Of a DNA stretch of 64,000 nt, positions 7,043 through 16,685 are shown in pieces. Location: contig NZ_CP119813.1 of NCBI RefSeq assembly GCF_029338395.1, positions 81,235 through 145,234 of the forward strand, in the 5' to 3' direction. The DNA comes from Halorussus caseinilyticus (GTDB lineage Archaea > Halobacteriota > Halobacteria > Halobacteriales > Haladaptataceae). How positions within the stretch are numbered: position 1 is the stretch's first letter; every line of letters starts with the position of its first letter. Under the pieces are notes generated by a model. It searched no databases. It was not told the origin of the DNA and saw only the letters and a program-made list of their open reading frames with translations. Position numbers and translations under genes: made by a program.

Positions 7043-10000
7043 CTATTCATCTTCTTCCTCCTGTTGTTGGAGTGCGATGCCATCGTAGCACCGCACTTGT
7101 GACCCACCTTTCCGCTCAGTTGTTCGCTCGAAGGTCACGTGATTGCCGAGACGACGACCGAACCAACTCTTTGAGTCCGGATCTACATCATGGGTGTCAG
7201 CCCACGTTTCGTAGACCGTGTACACCTCTGCAGAGGTGACTGATTCGGCTTCGTCCTCACGGACACATTCGGCTGCAAAGCGCCCGATTGCGGCGTCCGG
7301 ATCTTCCTTCCAGTTCTCATCCTGTAAAGGAGTTGCAGACACCTCAAAGTCGTCAGAAGTAGGTTCATCCGGTGTCTCCGGTTCTGTAGTCTCTAGAGTC
7401 TGACCAGACTGGGTTCCATTCTCAAGAGAGTCTGGAGAGCCAACGGTAAACGATGTGTCGAGCAGGGATTGGGTTGAACTCGTTGTACCGTTTTTGTAGA
7501 ACACCGGGTCACCGTCCATCGGGAGAATTATGATTCCGTACGCATCATTCCCGTAGGTTGAGTGTGGAAGCTCATCCTCGGGGACGAACGGCTTTTTGAC
7601 GGGAACCCAGTCCTCCTTAAATGCGACTTTTGACTCGTAGGTAGATGTCTCGCCGCGAGCGTGGACGAGGTACTCGTTTGCAGTCTGGTCGTAGCTGTAT
7701 ATCGCTGGTACTCGGTCTTTAGTTACGGACGCAAGCGACGACGTTCGGAGATGCTCTGTTTCAGTCTCGTCCCGGAGGATGATTGCATCATCCTCCTGCA
7801 GCCAAACCGTGCGGTTTGTATCAGTTTCTTCTGCGATAGGACGGACGGCAGTCACTCCGCCGTCTTCGGTCGCACCACCGTTGAACGTGAGGTTAGAGTC
7901 GTGCGTGTAGAATTGTGTTTCACCACTCTGGAGGTGTCTGACTGGTGGAGAGAGAATTCCTTCAACTCGTTCGGCCCAGGCCGTTTTCGACGAACCGGGA
8001 CGAACGATGAACAGCGGTATTTCCGCTGTCTTCTGGGCTTTCTGGAAATTCGTCAGCACCTTTACGGGGTTCTCTGGTGTTGTCGTCTCGACCTCGATTG
8101 CGAACGTCTCCTCGATGTCCGGGTGGGTCGCTCGTGCGTCGGGTTTCTCATTTCCGTCTTGAGAGAGTATCGTGACGGTGAACCCGAGCGCCGTCAATTC
8201 CGCCTCGATTTCGAGGAGTGCATCGTCGTGGTCACTTCCTCCGGCGGCTTGGACGCTTCCAGTATCCGGGGTCGCTATGTCTTCACCCGCCTCGGTGAGT
8301 CGGATGACAATCTCGTCGATATCGATGTCGACGGTTGTCTCGAGGAACCGCGAGCGCTGGCGAATTGTCGCTAGTTCCTCGTACGATGGTGCGTCCGCGT
8401 CGACATCCTCGAACAAATACCGGAGTTCATCATCGACTGTTTCGACTGCCACCCATCCATTCTCCTCCCGAACGTCCTCTCGAAGTTGGATACCTCGCAC
8501 GACCTTCGAGATAGCGACATCCAACTCGTCGTCACTTATGTCGAGGATTTCGTGAAGTTCCGCAGGTGTGTCTGTACGTGGCTCACCAGTAGTTTCGGGA
8601 ACCCCGTATTCCTCCTGAACGCGTTCATGTATTGCCGACAGCGTCTCGGTGAACTGTTGTTCTTCTCGTGGTGTGAGCGGGTGGTCACTCTCGGGATGGC
8701 CTGCTGGAATCGGGAGGGGTTTAAGACTGAACGGATACGGACCGGTCTTCCCAAATGTCGGACTTGGCAAGTTGGCGATCCATTCACCACGGGGGAGCGA
8801 CCGAATCCGGTTGGCGAAGTCGTCCGGGTCCATCTCCTCGTGAGCCATCGCTCGGGCTAACTCTCGGTCGACGTTGACGTTCCCGACGAGCGAACTCCCG
8901 ATGTTGTTGAGGACGTTCAAGTACATTCGCCGACCGCCTGCTGATTCGATTTGTTCGGGGAACTGCATCGCCAACCCAACCGAAAGCCGGAAACTCCGTC
9001 CTTTTTCCAGGAGGTCATTCATGATGTCGGAGACCACGAGTGATGCCGCCTCATCAATGAACAGGTTAACTACGTAATCATCCGGATACTGGCCAACGTT
9101 CTGCTTGCGTTCTTTGAGCGCATCTTGGAGATTACTCAGTATCAGGCCAGTCATCAAGTGCGCACCGTCGTCGCGCAAATCGCCAAGGTCGAATATGATG
9201 ACCGTATCCTCGTCAAGGATATCCCGAAAGTCGAATCGATTCTCGGTGTTATTGAACACCCGGCGCAGATGGCTATTCTGCGAGATATACGCAAGACGAT
9301 TCCCGACACCACCAACTACGTTCTTGAACGCACGCTCATCAAGGTCGAGTTGCCGTCGAATCATCCGGGTGTCTTCCTCATCGCTTGACTGGGGAGCCTG
9401 CTCAAAGTCGGGGTTCGGTGGCCCTGCATTCTGAAGTTGGTCAACGGCGTTTTCCAGTTGCCGGTGGGCGAAATAGTCGACTGACTCTCGGTAAACACCG
9501 TTCTCACGGCCGTGTTCCTCGTCAAAGAGCGCCTTGATAAGAGTCTTCATCAGGTTGTTCGACACGGTGACTCGGTCATATTTGTCTTCGCCCATTGCGA
9601 GCTTCAGAATCTCTTCGTAGTGGTCGGCCTTGCGTTGGACAGCATCGACACGCCGTCGGCCGTTTGCTAGCGAGGAGGTGAGGTTGAAAAACGAGAAGCC
9701 GGGGAGTGTATTCGGGATATCGAAGTGAATCACGTTCTCTTCAAGATCTGTCATTCCGAACCGGCGGGCATGGGCACGCATGTAGTTCGTGGCCATCCCG
9801 TCTCCTTTCCGGTCGATGAGAATGGTCGGCCCGCTCGTGTTCTCGTATAGCGAGAGAGAACTGTTACTCGCTAAAATTGACTTTCCTGACCCTGTTGTTC
9901 CATATATGCCGTAGTGGACTGGCAACAGGCTCGACGGAATGTGTACGGGGGTGTCTTCGGGTTCACCGTCTTCGTCAAGCGCGTAGCCGATCGCCATTCC

Positions 10001-11425
10001 ATCACGGAACTCACGCATCAAATCCGGGTGTGGACGTGGGAGTGGATTGCGACTCCGTTGTTCCGCCCGTGTTCCTCTGATTCCTTCGACGCTGAGTTGT
10101 TCACTCGATGGAACGAGAATGAAGTTCGCTAGTTCGTCTGCATTCAACACGAGGTCGGGCCGGGTCTTTCCGCTATCCGTCAGGAGTTCTCGGTCGAGAA
10201 TGCGTTTGAGGGCCTTGCGAGCGTTCTTCGTTTTGGTCTTCTGTCGCCAGCCAGCGTGGCGGAATCGCTGGCCTTCAACCTCGTAGAATTTCCCATCAAG
10301 CGGGTCGAAGACTGGGGCGAGCGACTCCATCTTCGACTCTAGTTTCGCCGTGGCATCCTCGCTCGTTGGGACTGTGACTGCTCGTAGGTTGACCGTGAAC
10401 GTTCGCTTTGGGTTCTTCTCGGAGATCCGCTCAATGCGGTTCTCCACAGTCTCACCTAATTCTCGGTCTTCCGTATCGATGGATTCACTTTCGAGTAGTG
10501 GTCCAATCCATCGCTGACTCCATGTATCCCGACCGTCTTTCAGGTCCTCTTGTCGAAGCTCTGCGTCCGAAACCCAACTCGGTCGGCGCTGGAAGAGCGC
10601 TTGGAATCCAATCGGATGCTCGGAGCTACTTAGCTCGTCAATGAGCACCGCTAGCGGTGTTCCCGTCGACTCACTTGTCGAGTCGGATGTCGTGGACTCG
10701 GAGTCGGTGTCGTGGGTAAGCGTCGTCATCCAGTCGTCTTTCCGGGTGGCGACACCACGCCACCGCACACCTATCGGTTGGAGGTAGTCAATCGCTTGGC
10801 GAGCCAGAATCGTGCCATCCGTCGTGAGTGTTGGTTTCCGAACCGAGGTCGGTAGAAAACCCTCGGACCCCGTCTCTTGAGCGTCGATTTGGAAGAGACC
10901 TGTCTCGGTCTCGACCACGGTATCGGCGTCTGAATCGATATTAGCTTCAGTCGATTCCGATAGTTCCGCGGAGGTATCTACGGCGTTCGAATCAGGCTCA
11001 GTGGTGGTGTCTGGGTCACTCTCGACCTGCTCGTCCTCGGAAAACTCGTAGAGCAATTGACCACTATCGAGGCTCTCTCTGAACTCTTCGCGTTCGTATT
11101 CAGTTGGTGGAATGAGCTTTGTCGCGGGGTCGATCTTGACCCGGTTGATGTCGAACGTCGACGGATAGATAGAGCGAAGCCGTCGTTCGAGAATATCGAG
11201 ATGGTCGTCTGCCCCGTAGTAGAACTCGACGGGAGCGTCCCGTCCTTCACTAATCGCCAGAAACTCGAAGCGAAGTGGCTGTGTTGATTTGAGGGGATTA
11301 ACTTTCTCAAGAAGGCCAGATGTCTCTTCAGTCGTCAATTTGTGAAGGCTGGCGAGGACCGTTGAGACGTTGCTGGCTGGAAGTTCCTCGGAGGTTGGTG
11401 TCACGCGAAGGTATTCGCGTTTCAT
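7043..11425 (-). CDS. Very large VirD4/TraG-like conjugative ATPase with nuclease-like and winged-helix C-terminal domains
   Basis: A 1460-residue protein. Walker A is YGTTGSGKSI at about residue 507 and Walker B is VNLFIDEAAS at about 788, in a FtsK/HerA-type core with LLEKGRSFRLSVGLAMQFPE, typical of coupling proteins and TraG-like pumps. After a helical linker, residues about 1070-1150 (ELTALGFTVTI, KPDARATHP, FAIEVETTT) look like a PD-(D/E)XK fold. The last 70 residues (EVYTVYETWADTHDV, WFGRRLGNH) resemble the winged helix at the end of P4-type primases. There is no clear membrane segment. The ATG overlaps the VirB4-like stop (ATGA). Its probable role is recruiting or pumping DNA for conjugation. 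Confidence 0.75.
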   Translation of the reverse strand: MKREYLRVTPTSEELPASNVSTVLASLHKLTTEETSGLLEKVNPLKSTQPLRFEFLAISEGRDAPVEFYYGADDHLDILERRLRSIYPSTFDINRVKIDPATKLIPPTEYEREEFRESLDSGQLLYEFSEDEQVESDPDTTTEPDSNAVDTSAELSESTEANIDSDADTVVETETGLFQIDAQETGSEGFLPTSVRKPTLTTDGTILARQAIDYLQPIGVRWRGVATRKDDWMTTLTHDTDSESTTSDSTSESTGTPLAVLIDELSSSEHPIGFQALFQRRPSWVSDAELRQEDLKDGRDTWSQRWIGPLLESESIDTEDRELGETVENRIERISEKNPKRTFTVNLRAVTVPTSEDATAKLESKMESLAPVFDPLDGKFYEVEGQRFRHAGWRQKTKTKNARKALKRILDRELLTDSGKTRPDLVLNADELANFILVPSSEQLSVEGIRGTRAEQRSRNPLPRPHPDLMREFRDGMAIGYALDEDGEPEDTPVHIPSSLLPVHYGIYGTTGSGKSILASNSSLSLYENTSGPTILIDRKGDGMATNYMRAHARRFGMTDLEENVIHFDIPNTLPGFSFFNLTSSLANGRRRVDAVQRKADHYEEILKLAMGEDKYDRVTVSNNLMKTLIKALFDEEHGRENGVYRESVDYFAHRQLENAVDQLQNAGPPNPDFEQAPQSSDEEDTRMIRRQLDLDERAFKNVVGGVGNRLAYISQNSHLRRVFNNTENRFDFRDILDEDTVIIFDLGDLRDDGAHLMTGLILSNLQDALKERKQNVGQYPDDYVVNLFIDEAASLVVSDIMNDLLEKGRSFRLSVGLAMQFPEQIESAGGRRMYLNVLNNIGSSLVGNVNVDRELARAMAHEEMDPDDFANRIRSLPRGEWIANLPSPTFGKTGPYPFSLKPLPIPAGHPESDHPLTPREEQQFTETLSAIHERVQEEYGVPETTGEPRTDTPAELHEILDISDDELDVAISKVVRGIQLREDVREENGWVAVETVDDELRYLFEDVDADAPSYEELATIRQRSRFLETTVDIDIDEIVIRLTEAGEDIATPDTGSVQAAGGSDHDDALLEIEAELTALGFTVTILSQDGNEKPDARATHPDIEETFAIEVETTTPENPVKVLTNFQKAQKTAEIPLFIVRPGSSKTAWAERVEGILSPPVRHLQSGETQFYTHDSNLTFNGGATEDGGVTAVRPIAEETDTNRTVWLQEDDAIILRDETETEHLRTSSLASVTKDRVPAIYSYDQTANEYLVHARGETSTYESKVAFKEDWVPVKKPFVPEDELPHSTYGNDAYGIIILPMDGDPVFYKNGTTSSTQSLLDTSFTVGSPDSLENGTQSGQTLETTEPETPDEPTSDDFEVSATPLQDENWKEDPDAAIGRFAAECVREDEAESVTSAEVYTVYETWADTHDVDPDSKSWFGRRLGNHVTFERTTERKGGSQVRCYDGIALQQQEEEDE

Positions 11426-13617
11426 CGCGGTTGGTCCACCTCCGACCCGCCATCCGTTTCTGTCTCGACTCCCGGGCTCGAATTACTCGAAGCCCGCTGT
11501 TGGAGGTCCTCACGGAACGCTTGAACCTCCGGATCGACTGCATCTCGGTCCGCACCGGGAAGTGATTCTCGTGTCTGTTCGGTCGGGTCGAAATCGATAA
11601 CCTGCTTTTCTTTGTCCATTGCTTGGACCTTGATGCCGCGCCATTCACCGTCGACGCCGACGAGCGCCTCGGAGAATCCAGCGTCCTCATTGCCGGGAAC
11701 CGCATCCTGCACGTAGCGCATTTGCGCGTAATTCAGGCCGAACTCGTCGGCCCACTCCTCGTCCATCCCATCGAGTTGATGGAACTGCTTGACCGCACAC
11801 TGGTCGAGAATCGCCTCGCTTTCGGTGTGTTCGAAGAACTCGTCGACGGTCTGGGTGACGAGCCGAATCGAGAGGTCGTGATGGCGGTGATGTCGGAACA
11901 CCGTCTCAAGGAACGCAAGGCTCGCGGCGTCCTGCATGATGTACCGCGCCTCGTCAATGACGAACACGACCTCCTTGTCCGTCTCTTTCGCTCGTTCGTA
12001 CACGAGCGAGATGAGCAACTGCATGGTGAGTGCCGTACTGCTATCGACGCTGCCTTCCTGCTGGGCGAGGTCAAGGTAGATGACTTTCTCGTCGCGGATG
12101 TCGAATTCCGAGGAGCGCCCGAGATTCCCGAATCGGCCGTCGTCCTCGAAGGGGCGAAGCTGGTCAAGAAGCCACGTCGCGTCCTCACGAATCTTCCCGG
12201 CCTCTTCGTCAGACCGGACGACGAACTCTTCGGGGTCGTCGACCATGTCCTCGAAGATGTCCATCATATCCCTGATGGTCGGACTGAGGTTGCTGTGCGT
12301 CGAGATGTCGTCGGTGATGTCGTTGCGCTTGTAGGCGCGCTTGAGTCCGAGTTCGAGCGTCGTCCGACGGTCACCGAGCGAGATACCGCGCAGTGCGAAG
12401 AAGTTCGTCAGGAAGCTCATCGCGTCGTCGAGCTTCTCGTTGAACGGGCTCGCGTCCTCACCCATTGCTCGCTGGACATGGTCGGGTGTTTGGCGAATCT
12501 CCAGGGGATTCAGGCCGAGTGTCCCACCGACCGTAATGCGTTTCGCATCGAGTGCTTCGGAGACGCCTGCCCAGTTGTTGAGTGGTTCGAGGATGATGCC
12601 GATGCGGTCCTTGCTTTGCTCGATGGAGCGGATGAAGTTCTGTTTGGAACTGAACGACTTGCCAGACCCCGTGTCGCCGACAGTGAACATCGCGTACCCG
12701 TTATCACGGGCGAACGGGTCGATGACGACCGGGCTCTGGTTATCCTTGTGAATCCCGAACTCGACCCCGCCCTCTTCGAGGATGGTCGCGTTATGTGGCG
12801 ACGAGAGGAGTGCGCCCACCGCGCCACCGAGGGCGATGGATTCGCGGCCAAACTCGTTATCGCCGATTGGGGCAGCCGACTGCAGCGCGAGGTCCTGCCG
12901 ACAAATCGCGGTCTTCGGCGTGAGGTTCACTGGGTCGTCTCGAAGGGCACTCTTGACCTTCTGGACCGAATCCCTGAGGTCTTCCTTGTCGTCGGCACGA
13001 ACCGTGACGAACATCCCCTGGTCGAAGACGTTCGCACCGCTCTCGACGGCCTTGTAGGTCGCAGCGGCTTCGTTTGCTCGCTCCTGTAGATACGCACTGC
13101 GGACGCTCTGCTCGAGGTCGGCGTCGACTTGGAGGTCATCAGCGATATCCTGTAGTTCGTTCCGCGCTCGTTGCTGGTTCTTCGGGGTGATGTGCGCTGT
13201 GAGGTCGAACTCAACGTCAGTCAACTCGAAGAGGTCGCTCAGATATCCATCGCTCGGGTAATCGGCGTAGTCAGCCATGTATAGTGTCGTCGTCCACTGC
13301 TCGCCAACGCGTGCGGATCGTGTCCCCCACTCGATGGCTGCTGGCGCGGTCACCGTCTTGTGTGACTCGGAAATATCGTCAAGGAGTTGGCCCTCCGCGT
13401 GGCTCTCCTCAAGCGTCTCCTCATCAAGAACATCCGAGAAGTCAACTTCTGGCTCGTCGTCGGCGGTGTGTCGGTCCCAGAGGAGTTTACCGGCGACTCC
13501 GAGGACCACAACCAGTAGGAGGTAAACCGACGCACCTCCGGGTGACGTTGGGTTCAGAAGCCACTCTGTGAGCTGGCTGAAGGTCCCGCCACCCGCCTGC
13601 AGGACGACGTTACGCAT
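11422..13617 (-). CDS. VirB4/TraC-like conjugation ATPase
   Basis: A 731-residue protein. A membrane segment near the N-terminus (VYLLLVVVLGVAGKLLW, about residues 31-47) is followed by a VirB4-type N-domain and a RecA-like core. Walker A is VGDTGSGKSF at about 312 and Walker B is VVFVIDEARY at about 551, with HHRHHDLSIRLVTQT after it. In conjugation systems VirB4 powers pilus or secretin assembly at the membrane. It overlaps its upstream neighbour by 8 bases and its downstream neighbour by 4, the tight packing of a transfer operon. The long plus-strand open frame 11623-13089 is its mirror and not a gene. Confidence 0.85.
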   Translation of the reverse strand: MRNVVLQAGGGTFSQLTEWLLNPTSPGGASVYLLLVVVLGVAGKLLWDRHTADDEPEVDFSDVLDEETLEESHAEGQLLDDISESHKTVTAPAAIEWGTRSARVGEQWTTTLYMADYADYPSDGYLSDLFELTDVEFDLTAHITPKNQQRARNELQDIADDLQVDADLEQSVRSAYLQERANEAAATYKAVESGANVFDQGMFVTVRADDKEDLRDSVQKVKSALRDDPVNLTPKTAICRQDLALQSAAPIGDNEFGRESIALGGAVGALLSSPHNATILEEGGVEFGIHKDNQSPVVIDPFARDNGYAMFTVGDTGSGKSFSSKQNFIRSIEQSKDRIGIILEPLNNWAGVSEALDAKRITVGGTLGLNPLEIRQTPDHVQRAMGEDASPFNEKLDDAMSFLTNFFALRGISLGDRRTTLELGLKRAYKRNDITDDISTHSNLSPTIRDMMDIFEDMVDDPEEFVVRSDEEAGKIREDATWLLDQLRPFEDDGRFGNLGRSSEFDIRDEKVIYLDLAQQEGSVDSSTALTMQLLISLVYERAKETDKEVVFVIDEARYIMQDAASLAFLETVFRHHRHHDLSIRLVTQTVDEFFEHTESEAILDQCAVKQFHQLDGMDEEWADEFGLNYAQMRYVQDAVPGNEDAGFSEALVGVDGEWRGIKVQAMDKEKQVIDFDPTEQTRESLPGADRDAVDPEVQAFREDLQQRASSNSSPGVETETDGGSEVDQPR

Positions 13618-14731
13618 TGGTCTCGTCCTCCCGGCGCGAGTGGCCGATGATCGGTTGCTCGCGAACGACGCGCTCGGCGTCGTCGTAGTCGTGCTCCCGT
13701 CCGTTCCAGAAATCCATGTTCAGGACGAACAGTTCAACTGTACTGAGCCGACGAGCAGACCAGCCGGACGCCTGCTGGATGAACTCGGCGCGAACGTCGT
13801 TGACGCGGCTATCGAGTTTCTCGAACATCTGGGCGCGACGTTCGACATCGGTGAGGTCCTCACGTCGCGTTACGAAGGGATTGAACAGGAACCCGATGAC
13901 AGGGAACTTAGTTAGTTTCTCGGCGGGCGTCCCTTCGTCTCTAAATCGGTCGTAGACCTCTAGCGGCGTCACCTCGACGCCAATGTAGTAGCGAACTTGC
14001 TGGATGCCTCGGTCACGCATCTCCTTGGGACGCGTCTCACGGTACTCTTCGAGGAGTTCCTGGAAGATCGGGTTCTGCTTGACGTCTTCGTCGTTGAGTC
14101 GGTCCTCGATGGTCTCGGTGATCTGCTCAACCGGGAATGACCGGGTTGTCGCGTGGAATTTGAGCTTCGAGTCGAGTTCCTTGTTGGCGAACTCTTCGCC
14201 CGCTTCTTGGAGTTGCGCCCAATCATCGGACATGGCGAAATCCATGTTTCCTGGATCAATCTCGATGAACGCCTCCATCGTGCCGTCTGACCGCTGAATT
14301 GCACCCGCGCCCGGCCACGCCCGCTCGACGTTCGTGAGGTCCTGCGTTCGCTCGTCCGGTTTGAACGGTGTGTAGTTTGCGAGTCCGCCGTCGTTTCGCT
14401 CTGTCTCGTTTGTACTACTGTCTGCTTCCTCCGGAGCACTGAACGTAACTCGCGGACGCCTGACGTAGCGGTAGACGTCCTTCGTCCACGTCCACGCATT
14501 CAGGTGGTCGGGAGAGACGTAGATGACAGCAACGCCAAACCCGAATCCGCCCGCTACGAACGGGAGGGCGAGTGATTCGATTCCGGTGAGGCCAGCGATG
14601 AACAGGCCGATAATCGGGAAGGCAATGAGCACACCGACATCCCCTTCCTCGATGCTGAGGTAGGGAATGCGGCTCTCTTCGCCGAACTGGTTCATGATGC
14701 GCCGTGCGGCTGCGTCTGGGTCTGTCGACAT
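13610..14731 (-). CDS. PrgI/VirB3-like membrane component of the transfer apparatus
   Basis: A 373-residue protein. Two membrane segments near the start (VGVLIAFPIIGLFIAGLTGI and FVAGGFGFGVAVIYV, about residues 27-72) are followed by SPDHLNAWTWTKDVYRYVRR. This pattern, two helices then a basic stretch, is that of PrgI-like proteins found next to VirB4. A long soluble domain follows, with DVKQNPIFQELLEEYRE, and resembles the N-terminal region of VirB4 proteins. The ATG overlaps the stop of the VirB6-like gene (TAATG). It probably anchors VirB4 at the membrane. Confidence 0.65.
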   Translation of the reverse strand: MSTDPDAAARRIMNQFGEESRIPYLSIEEGDVGVLIAFPIIGLFIAGLTGIESLALPFVAGGFGFGVAVIYVSPDHLNAWTWTKDVYRYVRRPRVTFSAPEEADSSTNETERNDGGLANYTPFKPDERTQDLTNVERAWPGAGAIQRSDGTMEAFIEIDPGNMDFAMSDDWAQLQEAGEEFANKELDSKLKFHATTRSFPVEQITETIEDRLNDEDVKQNPIFQELLEEYRETRPKEMRDRGIQQVRYYIGVEVTPLEVYDRFRDEGTPAEKLTKFPVIGFLFNPFVTRREDLTDVERRAQMFEKLDSRVNDVRAEFIQQASGWSARRLSTVELFVLNMDFWNGREHDYDDAERVVREQPIIGHSRREDETNA

Positions 14732-15846
14732 TAGTGAATACCTCGATCATACTCCATTCCGCGTTTGTCACTCGATGCATCTGCTGTGGACCCGCTCGGA
14801 TCATTCTCTGTCCGACGGTACGACGGTGTACCCCCACCCTCGCTTCCGTGCCCTCCTCGATCGGCAGCTTTCTGTGCTATGGCTTGACCGGCTGCTGCTT
14901 TCGGCCCCCAGCGCGCTGCGGTCGTCGCGACGCCAGCGCCGCCGACATACGCACCGGCTGCGACACCGCCGATAAGAGCAGCACCTTTCGTCGCACCTCC
15001 CACGACCTTTGCAGTCAGCGGAGTCGCGTACTTGAACGTCTTCCAGGTCACATAGAGGGCGACGAACGGTAGGGACGCAGCGACAAGGTACTTGAGAAAT
15101 GCTGTACCTGACGTTAGCGAGTCTCCAGCGTATATGAGGTCGTATCCTTTGAGAACCATTGCTGTTGGGAGTGGCAGGACAGCTAAAGGAACGAATCGTT
15201 TGGTGAATCCCATTGCGATATCCGAAATAATGGGGATATTTCCATAGGCGAGGGCGAACGCAATCGGCATTCCGTACAGGTAGACGTAGAGTAAGATCAT
15301 ACGAATGTAAAATAGGGCCTCCAAAGCCCACATCGAAACTCCACCAAAGAAGGCGAATAATAGGCCCAGACCAGGGTTGGTGATGGATACACCCAGGAAC
15401 TGTAGCATTGCTGCAGCTACTGAGGAGAGGTCAGGCATCAAGGCGATAGTGAATCCATCAACCAGAAACAACGTGATAGCACCAATCCAGTACCACGTGA
15501 TTATCAGGAATGCACCGACCCATGCCGTTTTCTTGGTTTTTCGGGCTTCGTAGGCACTACCCACGTTGAATATTCGAATAGTATGACGGCCCTGTACGCT
15601 CATTACGAGCAGTAGCAGAGCAATGAGCATAATTTCGCCACCGACGAGTCCATCTTGAATCGCTGGCCACGGTGCATTACTTGGCTCACCGAAGATGAAC
15701 GTTCCATCTGTCTGTGGTGTTGGTGTTCCAAACATCTCCTCGGTCAGAGTCTGATACCCTGACCGGAGTCCGTCCATGAATAGACCAATAACCCACTCAA
15801 CGACGTCCTTGAACCCTTCCAGTACGACATCTATCAGGTCCACCAT
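14731..15846 (-). CDS. VirB6/TrbL-like polytopic membrane protein
   Basis: A 371-residue protein with about six or seven membrane segments, including IMLIALLLLVMSV, GAFLIITWYWIGAITLFLV, LLFAFFGGVSMWALEALFYI and FLKYLVAASLPFVALYVTW. It ends in a Gly/Ala-rich stretch and a charged tail of about 60 residues. The order of helices, the Gly-rich segment after the last helix and the place beside VirB4 fit the VirB6/TrbL channel component. It starts two bases after the lipoprotein stop, so it belongs to the same operon. I cannot decide the topology by eye. Confidence 0.65.
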   Translation of the reverse strand: MVDLIDVVLEGFKDVVEWVIGLFMDGLRSGYQTLTEEMFGTPTPQTDGTFIFGEPSNAPWPAIQDGLVGGEIMLIALLLLVMSVQGRHTIRIFNVGSAYEARKTKKTAWVGAFLIITWYWIGAITLFLVDGFTIALMPDLSSVAAAMLQFLGVSITNPGLGLLFAFFGGVSMWALEALFYIRMILLYVYLYGMPIAFALAYGNIPIISDIAMGFTKRFVPLAVLPLPTAMVLKGYDLIYAGDSLTSGTAFLKYLVAASLPFVALYVTWKTFKYATPLTAKVVGGATKGAALIGGVAAGAYVGGAGVATTAARWGPKAAAGQAIAQKAADRGGHGSEGGGTPSYRRTENDPSGSTADASSDKRGMEYDRGIH

Positions 15847-15848
15847 CG

Positions 15849-16685
15849 TCAGGCCTCCGTGATCGTGACTTCACAATCACTCATCTCATTAGATCCAGAG
15901 TACTCCACATCGAACACTTTCGTGACCTCATTCCCACTAGCTCTCGTCTCGACGAGAACTGTGAATTGTCCACTATTGCCGTCAGGGGAACACCCCGTTC
16001 CTTTCTCAGACTCTGACCCAAAGGGGAACGAGTTGCTGAAGAGGTCTACTGTCTCTCCAGGGGCAACAACCACCTGTTCAGTTTCGTACATCCCACTTCC
16101 TCGGGGTTCTTCAATGGGATTTGGAACATCTCCGGAAAACACCAGTTCAACAACCGCATCTGGGCCTGTCCCGGAGTTTGTTATAGTGACGAACGCCTCA
16201 CCGTTCTTCAACCGGTCTGTTTCCGTGTCACCGTAGACCTCGTCCCACGGCTTGTCAGGATTATTCCGGTAGAGTCCAACGTCCTGAATCTGAACCTCCG
16301 GTACGATATCCGTCGTGCTCTCTACGACTGTCTCTTCACCTTTCAGTGCGACCACGCGGTACTCTCCAGGCTCGTAAGCAGTCCCAATCTCGAACGAGAC
16401 CTGTTGGACCCCCGCGGCCACATCACGCTTCCCGAATAGCTCTCCATTAGGCTGGATGAGGTTGACTTGGTCAACGTTGGCTTCTGCCGAGAGTTCGACG
16501 ACGAGCGTCGTTCCGTCGACGGCGACTCGCTTGAGCGGTCCCTGACTTCCTGGAGAGGTTGTCTCGACACCGGGAGTTCCGGAGTTTCCGCTGTTGTCCA
16601 GACAGCCAGCCACGCTCAGGAGCGTAGCGCCTGCGACTGTTCGGAGGGCGTTTCTTCGACTGATGTGTGGATGGTTTCTGGTCAT
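15849..16685 (-). CDS. Tat-exported lipoprotein of the transfer operon
   Basis: I place the start at 16685, where the ATG overlaps the upstream TGA (ATGA), not at the longer in-frame start at 16829. This gives 278 residues beginning MTRNHPHISRRNALRTVAG, with a twin-arginine motif, a short hydrophobic stretch and the lipobox SVAGC. The mature part has beta-rich repeats (VDGTTLVVELSAEANVDQV, VTITNSGTGPDAVVELVFSG) like Ig-type surface domains. It is probably attached to the outer face of the membrane and may be a structural or adhesive part of the conjugation machine. Confidence 0.7.
   Translation of the reverse strand: MTRNHPHISRRNALRTVAGATLLSVAGCLDNSGNSGTPGVETTSPGSQGPLKRVAVDGTTLVVELSAEANVDQVNLIQPNGELFGKRDVAAGVQQVSFEIGTAYEPGEYRVVALKGEETVVESTTDIVPEVQIQDVGLYRNNPDKPWDEVYGDTETDRLKNGEAFVTITNSGTGPDAVVELVFSGDVPNPIEEPRGSGMYETEQVVVAPGETVDLFSNSFPFGSESEKGTGCSPDGNSGQFTVLVETRASGNEVTKVFDVEYSGSNEMSDCEVTITEA

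Noticed and set aside
6700..7107. A 135-codon minus-strand open frame between the primase and the VirD4-like gene
   Set aside because: It runs across the palindromic regulatory region, overlaps the end of the VirD4-like gene and has unlikely composition.
11623..13089. A 488-codon plus-strand open frame
   Set aside because: It is the mirror of the VirB4-like gene, whose Walker motifs and overlaps with neighbours fix the coding strand; long antisense frames are common in GC-rich haloarchaeal DNA.
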